32,821 nt of DNA. Origin: Planctomycetota bacterium (GTDB taxonomy: Bacteria > Planctomycetota > Planctomycetia > Gemmatales > Gemmataceae). A model generated the notes under the pieces. That model was not told where the DNA came from. It searched no databases and was given only the letters and a program-made list of their open reading frames with translations. Within the stretch, counting starts at the first letter, position 1; every line of letters starts with the position of its first letter. Location: NCBI GenBank assembly GCA_021809185.1, contig JAKBAI010000029.1, forward strand, positions 1-32,821, given 5' to 3'. Positions 24,965 through 32,569 of this stretch are shown here, in pieces. The position numbers and the translations under genes are program-made.

Positions 24965-25493
24965 ATTCCATTCAGTTCCGTAAATAATAATTAAAACTAT
25001 ATTCTACAAAATAGATCCCTCTTCGTTCAGTCTACTCTCCCATACTTCTTACCGGCAATCTTTGCCCATTCGAGTCGCTCCACTGCTCATGATTCTAAAA
25101 GTTATGATAATAATTTTTGATCCGATGACCTTACTCTGATATATTCCGATGATCTTACTCTGATATATATTGAAATCGATTTCAATATATATCATTCTAA
25201 AGAGTAGAGTTGATTCTTCTAACGGCAAATATGGGATTGATCATTGTTTTGTTCAAGAGACCACAAAGCGAGAGAAGTAACGAATCGTCCACGGTAGCGC
25301 ATAAACAGTGGTTCCCTTGGATCGGTTCGCTGATTTTCACCAGAGTAAGTTAGGAGAAATAGAAAAAGACCCCCTGGGTTTACTATAATTGAAGAAAAAA
25401 AACAGGAAAATAAGAAAGATTAGCCAAGAATCGATTGACCTCGATACCCTACTTCTTTTATACTTTACACAAATAAACTTTTGAGGATGAAAT
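24965..25493. other. Divergent spacer between def and the ACT-domain gene
   Basis: No gene. Promoters for both flanking genes should lie here. It holds a 24-bp tandem duplication at 25121-25144 and 25145-25168 (one mismatch, motif CCGATGAYCTTACTCTGATA) whose second copy runs into the 34-bp palindrome at 25161-25194. Confidence 0.6.
25161..25194. promoter_or_regulatory. Perfect 34-bp palindrome
   Basis: The left arm is TGATATATATTGAAATC (25161-25177) and the right arm is its exact complement, with no spacer. It lies between the divergent def and ACT-domain genes, roughly 200 nt from def and 300 nt from the ACT gene. It could be a dimeric operator, a cruciform-prone site, or the product of a replication fold-back. 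Its class is inference. Confidence 0.5.
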
Positions 25494-25985
25494 ATGAGCT
25501 TTGGTGAAGGAGCCGATATTGACTATGCTATCTCGCGGGGACGTGATTGGCCAAGTATCCGTCAGTATAATGTTTTCCTAGCGAATCGATTAGGGGCATT
25601 GATGGATCTGGTGCGCCGATTTGAAAGCAGCGAAGTTCGGATTGTCTCGCTAATGATTGTCGATTCTGCAGATTGTGCGATTATCCGAATGGTGCTCAGT
25701 GACCCGGAACGGGCATTAGAAATTTTTCATCTTGGCAAATTCTCTGTAACGGAAAGTGATCTACTGGTGGTTCAGCTCCCAGATAGTCCTCAACCGATCG
25801 CCGCGATTTGCAAGGCATTGCTTGCTGCGGAAGTAAGTATCCATTATGCTTATCCCATCCTTCTGGGAATCGGTCCTGTTGGCAGCAATGCTCTGGCCAT
25901 TCATGTCGATGATCATGAAACCGCTGTTCAGGTTCTGACTCAAAAGAACTTTACCCTGTACACAGAAAATGATATCAACCCCTGA
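25494..25985 (+). CDS. ACT-domain protein (tandem ACT)
   Basis: A 163-residue soluble protein. Residues about 23-85 read as an ACT domain (YNVFLANRLGALMDLVRRFESSEVRIVSLMIVD, then CAIIRMVLSDPERALEIF), the fold that binds amino acids and regulates metabolic enzymes. A second ACT-like half follows (LLVVQLPDSPQPIAAICKALLAAEVSIHYAYPIL, then NALAIHVDDHETAVQVL). No catalytic domain is fused. GAGG lies 7 nt before the ATG. It stands alone between long spacers, so its target enzyme cannot be deduced. Such free-standing double-ACT proteins are usually annotated only by domain. Confidence 0.8.
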   Translation: MSFGEGADIDYAISRGRDWPSIRQYNVFLANRLGALMDLVRRFESSEVRIVSLMIVDSADCAIIRMVLSDPERALEIFHLGKFSVTESDLLVVQLPDSPQPIAAICKALLAAEVSIHYAYPILLGIGPVGSNALAIHVDDHETAVQVLTQKNFTLYTENDINP

Positions 25986-26291
25986 CTACCCTAAAAATCG
26001 AGCAGAACTAGTTCTCTCCTCTAGCGCTCTCTTTGAACTCCCTTAGCGCTCTCTTTTCTGCTTCTTTTGATCGATGGGATTTGTCAGTTTCCTCGTTTCC
26101 TCCATGCTGATCGTTCTTTATTCCTGATATCAACTCGATTCTTGTTTTGAGAGGAACCAACACATTATTCCCAGATGTTGTACATCGAGGTTCTGAATTG
26201 GCGGAGACTTTCTCATTTCAGGGATAATCTCTTCAGGACAGGAAATCGATCGAAATCCCTTTACCTATCAAGCTCGACAACGATTCGATTT

Positions 26292-26324
26292 TCTAAGGGT
26301 TCTCTAAGGGTTCTCTAAGGGGTT
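26292..26324. repeat. 11-bp tandem repeat, three copies
   Basis: TCTAAGGGTTC at 26292-26302 and 26303-26313, then TCTAAGGGGTT at 26314-26324. Confidence 0.85.
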
Positions 26325-26359
26325 ACTCAAGAGAGCTATGAAATGACCATCGCATAAGA

Positions 26360-26393
26360 GGATAAAGGATGATCAAGGATAAAGGATGATCGA
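26360..26393. repeat. 17-bp tandem duplication
   Basis: GGATAAAGGATGATCAA (26360-26376) is followed by GGATAAAGGATGATCGA (26377-26393), one mismatch. Confidence 0.85.
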
Positions 26394-27063
26394 AAATGGA
26401 AATCGATTGGTTATATGCTTTTAAAAATAGAATCACATATAGTTTGAAAAATAGTTAAATAAATTGTCGAAGAATACCGATCTAATCGGTTAAGAAAGTG
26501 GATTCACTTGAAGAAAATTGTATTAACATATTCTTTAAGCATTCAGGATTACCTTAACAAGATCATCGATAGCAGTTTGAGGGATCTTGGAATCAGATCA
26601 TGTTCAGGTTGATGATGTTAACTGGGTAAGGAAATAGAATCTGGTCGAAACTCAACCAACAAGTGCTAGCTCAGTCTCTGGAAAAGTAAGAAAAGTTACA
26701 GGACAGTAAACAAAAAGTAAAAGCTGGATCTAGGTGGTGTCAGGAGTTAAAGGACACAGAAGTAAGATGATGATTTGCGAAGATACTCAAGAGGAAAAAA
26801 TCATTACCCAAAAATGGAAATAAGGAAGCAAATCAGATAAAAGTTGGAAAAAGTAGGATAATATCACAATAAATGGAAAAAAATTTGTAAAACTCTCACA
26901 GAATCTACTAAGAAGGACTTGTGTTTCACGATACGAACGTTACTATAGCTTGTAGAGAGAATAAAAGTAAAAATTGTTCTTTCAAAAAAACCTAACATAA
27001 CAGAACCTAGGACTAGCGGGAGTCAAGGTTCTATGCTCCTAATTTGGAGGTCATTGCAATTGT

Positions 27064-28662
27064 ATGAATGAATCCGAGGCGAGAGTTCCTTTTTCCGAGT
27101 TACCAATCCCGCCGATTGGTAACTACGACGAAGAGGAACCTCCGAGTAAGTCTAGACGTCACCCACTATGGTCAGCGGTATCCGATCAACAATGGTCGGA
27201 TTGGAAATGGCAATCGCAAAATGCCATCAAAACAGTTCGCCAATTACGCCAACTCCTCTCTTTCACTCCAGAAGAACTTGAACGCATAGGGGAACTGGAA
27301 GGCGAATATAAGTTATCGATTCCACCATATTATTTCTCTTTAATCAATCCAAACGACCCAAATGATCCAATTCGAGCGCAAGCGGTTCCTTCCCCTCTAG
27401 AAGCAGAAAATCCTTCTGGATACGAATTAGAAGATCCCCTTGACGAAGAAAAAGATTCTCCTGTTCCTGGTCTGACCCATCGTTATCCCGATCGAGTCTT
27501 GTTGGTAACAACGCATGTTTGCACCATGTATTGCCGATTTTGTACTCGAAAGCGCGCGACCATGGTTCGAGGGGGTTGGGATGCCATTAACCGTAATGAT
27601 CAACGGATGATCGATTATGTTGCTACTCATCCAGAAATTCGTGACGTTATTTTTTCTGGTGGGGATCCGCTTACCTTACCTATGCCCAAGCTTCGATTCT
27701 TCCTCTCGAATCTGGCAAAGATTCCGCATGTCGATGTCATTCGCATTGGTACCCGTGTACCCGTAACTTTACCGATGCGTCTCTACGATCAAGAACTTTT
27801 GGATTTGCTAGAATCGACCCAGAAAGTTTGGATTCAAACTCATTTTAACCATCCAAGAGAAATAACCCCCGAATCAGCTAAGGTTTGTAAATCTTTGCTT
27901 CAACGGGGGATGCCAGTAAACAATCATTCCGTTTTACTCAAAGGGGTGAATGACAATCTGGAAACCATGCGCAATCTAATGCGTGCCTTACTTAGGATCA
28001 AGGTTCGACCTTACTATATCTTCCATTGTGATCCCGTTATCGGAGCGGGTCATTTCCGTACCTCCGTTTGGAAGGGGATCGAAATCATGGAAGGGTTGCG
28101 AGGTCATATGTCTGGTCTGGGAATCCCAACTTATGTCATCGATAGTCCCCACGGGGGCGGGAAGATTCCCATCATGCCGAACTATCTCGTTTCCGCATCC
28201 GATGATGCAGTCGTGGTCCGTAATTACGAAGGGATGCTCATCCGCTATCAGGCACAGGATAAACCGAACACGATCGAGCCGGTATTGACTCGGGGGGTTA
28301 GTTCGCTACTCCAGGGGTCACGTTCCGCTATTATTCCAGAAGGAAATGAACGAATCGCACGAAGGAATCGAGGGGTTTCTTCTCCAGATAGTTCCTCAAG
28401 AGATAGTTCTTTAAGCGCTTCTTCTGATAATAATTCGTGCTGTAGCTCAAGCTCAGGATGTGGTTCCAATCATGATGCCAGTTCGGATCATCCTTTGTCT
28501 CTACGATCACCTTCTTTGACCAAGCTCGATTCTCTTGATAACGACATTCACGAATCGATTCTTTCTATCGAAGACCACGATCCTCTGCACTCAGAAGCTG
28601 AATTAAGCAATCTTTCGCGTGATCATGATTTAATTCCTTTGCCGATGATCAAAGGGCGTTAG
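27064..28662 (+). CDS. kamA: Lysine 2,3-aminomutase family radical SAM protein with Ser/Cys-rich C-terminal tail
   Basis: A 532-residue radical SAM, PLP-dependent enzyme of the KamA family, which moves an amino group from C2 to C3 of lysine. The 4Fe-4S cluster motif C-x3-C-x2-C is Cys153, Cys157, Cys160 (VCTMYCRFCTRKR). FSGGDPL is the SAM-binding GGD segment. GGGKIP carries Lys367, the expected PLP lysine. The N-terminal DWKWQSQNAIKTVRQL is typical. The catalytic part ends near residue 415. The remaining 115 residues are not family-like: Ser/Asp/His-rich, with a CCSSSSGCG cluster. The related epsilon-modifying EpmB is shorter (about 340), so KamA fits better. GGAGG lies 13 nt before the ATG, a rather long gap. 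No beta-lysine acetyltransferase (ablB) is adjacent. Confidence 0.9.
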   Translation: MNESEARVPFSELPIPPIGNYDEEEPPSKSRRHPLWSAVSDQQWSDWKWQSQNAIKTVRQLRQLLSFTPEELERIGELEGEYKLSIPPYYFSLINPNDPNDPIRAQAVPSPLEAENPSGYELEDPLDEEKDSPVPGLTHRYPDRVLLVTTHVCTMYCRFCTRKRATMVRGGWDAINRNDQRMIDYVATHPEIRDVIFSGGDPLTLPMPKLRFFLSNLAKIPHVDVIRIGTRVPVTLPMRLYDQELLDLLESTQKVWIQTHFNHPREITPESAKVCKSLLQRGMPVNNHSVLLKGVNDNLETMRNLMRALLRIKVRPYYIFHCDPVIGAGHFRTSVWKGIEIMEGLRGHMSGLGIPTYVIDSPHGGGKIPIMPNYLVSASDDAVVVRNYEGMLIRYQAQDKPNTIEPVLTRGVSSLLQGSRSAIIPEGNERIARRNRGVSSPDSSSRDSSLSASSDNNSCCSSSSGCGSNHDASSDHPLSLRSPSLTKLDSLDNDIHESILSIEDHDPLHSEAELSNLSRDHDLIPLPMIKGR

Positions 28663-28695
28663 AATCTTTCTCGTAAATTTTTAGATTAATTCTCA

Positions 28696-28735
28696 AAAGG
28701 GTATTGGTAGCCAAGATTGGTTACCAATACCCTTT
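28696..28735 (+). terminator. Long hairpin downstream of kamA
   Basis: Arms 28696-28713 and 28718-28735 form an 18-bp stem with one G-U pair around the loop AGAT, 33 nt after the kamA stop. The right arm ends in TTT and AT-rich sequence follows. It is the strongest stem-loop in the window. Confidence 0.75.
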
Positions 28736-29630
28736 CGTATTATTTTCTGATAGAGCAATTGCTATCAATCCTGAATCCGAATTTCTCTCGGCTGTCATTT
28801 TACCCAATATCACTAACTCGATCGATTCTCTTCAAAGTTACTTCTGTTTTTCATCAGAGTTTCTCCATATTTTGGGACTTAGAGACTATTATATTTTATT
28901 GATTAACTGCTCCGGGTATACGTATCGAAAGGCGGGGATATGGATCGAACCTGAGATTGGTTATCAGAGGAATGTTTGATTGCTAGATTTTACTCTGAAC
29001 GGAAATTGGTTGAACTGTACTGTTTCATTGAGATGGGAATCGCTCCCCGTTATCGAGAATAAGAAATGGGAGTATAATTTATGATTAGTAATTTTATAAT
29101 CATGTGAAGACTCAGGAGATAAAAAAAATGAAAGTCAAATTTCTGAATATTACTTGACTTACAAAAGTAATCTTGCTATCGTAATAATATTCAATAACTT
29201 TCTCCAGTTATTTTTGATCACTTTATCTCTCCAAGTGTTTCATAGAATTCAGAATTAGATGGCGAAATCAGTAAAGTTGCTAAGTTTGTTAATGTTTATG
29301 ATTAGCGTTGATTGAAACAGTAATTTCTAAAATATGATTATTTACATTTTTTAGAAAAATAGGTGTAAACCAATTTTCAATGGCACGCCTAAATCGATTA
29401 GTTATGAAAAAAATGACAAGAATCGAGTAAACAAAATCGAGTAAGTGAATTGGTACCCTAGGATTGAATTCGCGGTCAAAACTTCTCTCCCGATCTGCGA
29501 CAAATTAACCAAATAAATCAGAACATTCAATCTTTGAATTTTCTGAAGTGATCATTTGTAAATAAGATCGAATCCCCAACTAAAGGATCAGAAAACTTTC
29601 TCATTTGATCCTGCAGGAGTTAAGCTGAAA
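28736..29630. other. 0.9-kb spacer between kamA and the RRM gene
   Basis: No gene is supported: the 91-codon frame at 28704-28979 begins inside the kamA terminator and lacks a ribosome binding site. The right half is very AT-rich and may hold a long leader for the RRM gene, including a small ATTCAA/TTGAAT hairpin at 29525-29539 followed by Ts. Confidence 0.5.
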
Positions 29631-29939
29631 ATGACAAATATCTATGTGGGTAATCTTATCTGGCGTTGTACTGATGAAGATCTACGAACCTTATTTGAAG
29701 AATTTGGCACAGTAGCCAAAGCAGAGATCGTATGTGAACGAGAAACAGGCCGTTCACGCGGGTTTGGATTTGTTACGATGCCCAATTCGGAAGAGGCCCA
29801 AGCGGCGATCCAGGAACTGAATGGAGCTGAATTCGGCGGCAGAAATCTAACTGTCAATGAGGCAAAAGTTAAAGAACAGAGACAATCCCGCCCTCGCCAA
29901 AATCATAATGTTGGCTATCGCGGGGCACCGCGATATTAA
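29631..29939 (+). CDS. RRM-type RNA-binding protein
   Basis: A 102-residue single RNA-recognition-motif protein like the small RNA-binding proteins of cyanobacteria and planctomycetes. RNP2 is IYVGNL (4-9) and RNP1 is RGFGFVTM (43-50) with the aromatic residues that stack on RNA. The fold ends at about residue 82 (GGRNLTVNEAKV), and a basic Gln/Arg-rich tail follows (KEQRQSRPRQNHN, ending GAPRY). In cyanobacteria such proteins respond to cold; whether this one does is unknown. AGGAG lies 11 nt before the ATG. It stands alone, 272 bp before infA. Confidence 0.93.
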   Translation: MTNIYVGNLIWRCTDEDLRTLFEEFGTVAKAEIVCERETGRSRGFGFVTMPNSEEAQAAIQELNGAEFGGRNLTVNEAKVKEQRQSRPRQNHNVGYRGAPRY

Positions 29940-29950
29940 CGCGATATTAA
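29929..29950. repeat. 11-bp tandem duplication across the RRM gene's stop codon
   Basis: CGCGATATTAA at 29929-29939, ending exactly on the TAA stop, is copied at 29940-29950. The gene's 3' end has been duplicated into the spacer. Confidence 0.85.
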
Positions 29951-30211
29951 TAAAAATTGCAAAAAATTACTAACATTTTTTCGATTTGCTGTATAAAGAT
30001 AATAAGATGAGTTTTTCTTATAATGGGTGTAAGCTAAATCCCTTTTTAAAGAATAACAACATTCTTTCGTTTAAATGGATAGAAAATCGATTCTTATTAA
30101 AGATTTGATTCCAATATTATTTCTTATTCGAATGAATTGCTGCGTTCAATCGGTGTTCGATTTGAAGACTATACTCATTTTATTGATTTAGTTTTAGCTA
30201 AAAAGGAATAT

Positions 30212-30430
30212 ATGGCAAAAGAAGAAGCAATTGAGTTAGAAGGTAAAGTGACAGAAGCGTTGGCAAATACCCAATTTCGTGTTCAGCTTGATATGGGGGG
30301 GGAAGTTATAGCCCATGTAGCTGGAAGAATGCGCAAAAATTTCATCAAAATTATTCCCGGCGATCGAGTAAAGGTCGAAGTTTCTCCTTATGACACAACG
30401 AAGGGTCGAATTATTTTTCGCGCTCGATAA
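30212..30430 (+). CDS. infA: Translation initiation factor IF-1
   Basis: A 72-residue S1-fold protein, exactly the usual IF-1 length, that binds the ribosomal A site during initiation. [17 protein letters not shown] opens the OB fold, [22 protein letters not shown] is the most conserved stretch, and [11 protein letters not shown] ends it. The ATG at 30212 is chosen because it gives the canonical N-terminus and has AAGGA 4 nt upstream. The frame stays open to 30137, but those 25 codons do not resemble IF-1. It is not next to ribosomal protein genes as it is in many bacteria. Confidence 0.96.
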   Translation: MAKEEAIELEGKVTEALANTQFRVQLDMGGEVIAHVAGRMRKNFIKIIPGDRVKVEVSPYDTTKGRIIFRAR

Positions 30431-30474
30431 GCGAATCCAACTTCCCGAATCTCTTTTCATCGTTAATTTTATAT

Positions 30475-30534
30475 TTCGCAAATGATTTATTCGCAAATGA
30501 TTTATTCACAAATAAATTATTCGCAAATGATCTA
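30475..30534. repeat. 15-bp tandem repeat, four copies, after infA
   Basis: TTCGCAAATGATTTA at 30475-30489 and 30490-30504, a diverged copy at 30505-30519 and a near-perfect copy at 30520-30534. The rest of the 412-bp spacer (30431-30842) shows no gene I would accept: the longer in-frame start at 30654 for the cytochrome adds 63 residues that lack any secretion signal. Confidence 0.88.
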
Positions 30535-30842
30535 CCCATGCGTCGCCCAAGAAATCAACTTTCCAATAATCGGCGATTATTGACAATCGGCAATCCTGAA
30601 TTTGATTCACTCAACTGATTCTTTGAGTCGCTGTGCTATTTGAATCTCATTAGATGTTAAGGAATTTCGTTGTTTTTTCTTCTAATCGGCTTCACTTCAA
30701 ATTAATTGGTTCTGATATACAATTGCGTAAAGAGAGTGAAACCGATTTTGTGCATGGGATGTTCCCAACATCGTTTCCTATGGTTCCATTGATGGTTCCC
30801 TTGGTAATTCCATCAATTTATATAAGAGAAGTATTAATTTTT

Positions 30843-31316
30843 ATGCGATTTCTGTTCTACCATTTTCGATTCCGATCTTTCGCCTCGAGAAGTATTTTTA
30901 TTATACCCATCTTTCTGATCCTTCTATCAGCAAATTTTGTGAAAGGAGATGACGATGATGATGATGACGATAAGCCAAAAAAGCCAAGAATCGCACCGGG
31001 TAAAAAATTGAATCCTAACCAAGTCAAAGGAAATCCGAATAATAAGAAAGTAAGTTATTCGAAAGACATCCAACCGATTTTGGAGAATAGTTGTTATCGT
31101 TGTCATAATGCTAAAAAAGCCAAGAAAAGAATCAATTTGCAAAGTTCCTTTGCTGGAGTTTCGAGATTAGTGGTGCCAGGTAACCCAGAAAAAAGTCTTC
31201 TTTATAAATCGATGATTGGGAAAGGGGCCAAATTAATGCCACCCAAAAATCCATTGGATGAAAGCGATATTGAACTGGTGAAGAACTGGATCAAACAAGG
31301 AGCCAAGCAGAATTGA
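30843..31316 (+). CDS. Secreted c-type cytochrome domain protein (planctomycete type)
   Basis: A 157-residue exported haem protein. The start at ATG 30843 gives a basic N-terminus and a hydrophobic stretch (IFIIPIFLILLSANFVKG, 18-35), a classic signal peptide. Eight Asp residues in a row follow (36-43), then a Lys/Pro-rich linker. The C-terminal part resembles the planctomycete cytochrome c domain (PSCyt1): SKDIQPILENSCYRCHNA with the haem motif CYRCH (84-88), VVPGNPEKSLLYKSM, LMPP with Met132 as likely second haem ligand, and DIELVKNWIKQGA at the end. It should sit in the periplasm and carry electrons. The large planctomycete proteins with this domain carry extra domains absent here. Ribosome binding site weak. 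Confidence 0.82.
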   Translation: MRFLFYHFRFRSFASRSIFIIPIFLILLSANFVKGDDDDDDDDKPKKPRIAPGKKLNPNQVKGNPNNKKVSYSKDIQPILENSCYRCHNAKKAKKRINLQSSFAGVSRLVVPGNPEKSLLYKSMIGKGAKLMPPKNPLDESDIELVKNWIKQGAKQN

Positions 31317-31634
31317 TCAACCTTTAAGATTTATGGCTAATCAAGGCCCATTAGAAAACTTTAACGGATACGATATTTTAGATGAATAGTTGATGAGTAG
31401 CCGATATTGAGATCTCTATAATTTCAGGTGTAGATTTATTACACTGCGAAATAATAACTGCAGTTTGGGAATTTCTTCGTTGATTAGAATATCCGTTAAC
31501 TAATAACAGGTTCACGGCACCAAATTTGTTTTTGGTGAAATGAGATTCCTATGAGGATTCTTATGGGTATATGAGGGCCTTCTGAGCCAGCCAGATTTCA
31601 TGAACAAAAAGTGCCCCTTTCTATACTTTCTGTA
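31317..31634. other. Convergent spacer between the cytochrome gene and rpiA
   Basis: No gene. A hairpin CACCAAA/TTTGGTG (31518-31537, loop of 6) may end the rpiA or cytochrome transcript, but neither side has a clear T-run. A 12-bp imperfect duplication lies around 31541-31565. Confidence 0.4.
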
Positions 31635-32306
31635 CTACTTTCTGGTTTTTACTTCGATTTGATCTCCACGTTGGATAATCACCTTATCAGCCATGTTTAG
31701 GAAGAGGCCGCTACCAACAATGCCCGGAATTTTTTTTAATGCCTCTTCTAATTCTCTTGGTCGTTCGATCGGTTTCGTTTCACATTCCAGAATATAGTTC
31801 CCATTATCACTAACGAAAGGTTTGGCGCCATCCATTAAAAGTTGAGGATGCAAACCCAAGCGGATGATTTCTTTACGACAAAATCCCACCGCGAAGGGAA
31901 TAACTTCTACGGGTAATTTTCCGCGTGTCCCTAGTTGAGGAACCAATTTTGCTTCTACATTTTCAGGACCAACCAACACGATAAATTGTTTGCAACAAGC
32001 TGCGATTACCTTTTCTCGGACTAGGGCATGGCCATACCCTTTAATTAAATCAAGATTTGGATCGACTTCATCCGCACCATCAACGGTTATATCCAAGATA
32101 CTATCTTCACTTAATGGGATGAGAGGAATCCCAACTTCTCTGGCAAGCTTTGCAGAAGCTTCCGATGCGGGTACCCCTTGAATTTGAAAGCTATCGCTCA
32201 ATTTTTTGCCCAATAACTCAATAAATCGCCAAGCAGCATGCCCAGATCCCAGCCCAACACGGTACCCATTTTTAACTAAATCTAAAGCTATTTGTACGTT
32301 TGCCAT
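31635..32306 (-). CDS. rpiA: Ribose-5-phosphate isomerase A
   Basis: A 223-residue enzyme interconverting ribose 5-phosphate and ribulose 5-phosphate in the pentose phosphate pathway. The phosphate-binding loop reads VGLGSGHAAWRFI (17-29) where most RpiA have GLGTGST. Catalytic DGADE is at 76-80, LIKGYGHALVREK at 87-99 replaces the usual LIKGGGGALLREK but keeps Lys89 and Glu98, and GTRGKLPVEVIPFA holds the catalytic Lys. Length is usual (about 220-230). The two altered glycine loops suggest a divergent branch; activity is still likely as the acidic and Lys residues are intact. The ATG at 32306 has no strong ribosome binding site. It stands alone on the minus strand. Confidence 0.93.
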   Translation of the reverse strand: MANVQIALDLVKNGYRVGLGSGHAAWRFIELLGKKLSDSFQIQGVPASEASAKLAREVGIPLIPLSEDSILDITVDGADEVDPNLDLIKGYGHALVREKVIAACCKQFIVLVGPENVEAKLVPQLGTRGKLPVEVIPFAVGFCRKEIIRLGLHPQLLMDGAKPFVSDNGNYILECETKPIERPRELEEALKKIPGIVGSGLFLNMADKVIIQRGDQIEVKTRK

Positions 32307-32439
32307 TGACTGATTCTCGAATAACTAAGTTTTGATTTACTGAGACTTCATTTTATGATATTAACCGTTCTTATTCAGATTGTCTCTATTATTATATTAA
32401 TTTTCTCCAAAAAGAAATAAGTAAAGCGATGAATCACCA

Positions 32440-32469
32440 ATAAAAACTGGTATCCCGAATAGGGATACC
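32440..32469 (-). terminator. Intrinsic terminator for the right-edge gene
   Basis: Read on the minus strand, GGTATCCC (32469-32462), a 5-nt loop, GGGATACC (32456-32449), then AGTTTTTA. It lies about 100 nt past the stop codon of the gene at 32570-32821, on the strand expected for terminating it before rpiA. Confidence 0.7.
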
Positions 32470-32569
32470 TTGAAGAGAAATATTCGGTTGACCTCGAGAG
32501 TATTGAAGTCTGTTTGCTACAATCGATCTGATATTTAGAAAATGAATCATCAAAGATTGTAGAGGAAAA

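Larger units (their letters stand above)
25986..27063. other. 1.08-kb spacer before kamA
   Basis: No open frame of note on either strand and no RNA I recognise. It holds tandem duplications at 26292-26324 and 26360-26393 and is otherwise AT-rich. The kamA promoter and leader should be at its right end. Confidence 0.5.

Noticed and set aside
27064-28662. EpmB, the elongation factor P lysine aminomutase
   Set aside because: EpmB is about 340 residues; this protein has the longer KamA-type N-terminal and C-terminal parts, and neither efp nor epmA is near.
28704-28979. 91-residue frame after kamA
   Set aside because: It starts inside the kamA terminator hairpin and has no ribosome binding site.
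30137-30211. 25-residue N-terminal extension of infA
   Set aside because: The canonical IF-1 begins at the ATG at 30212, which has its own AAGGA; the extension does not resemble IF-1.
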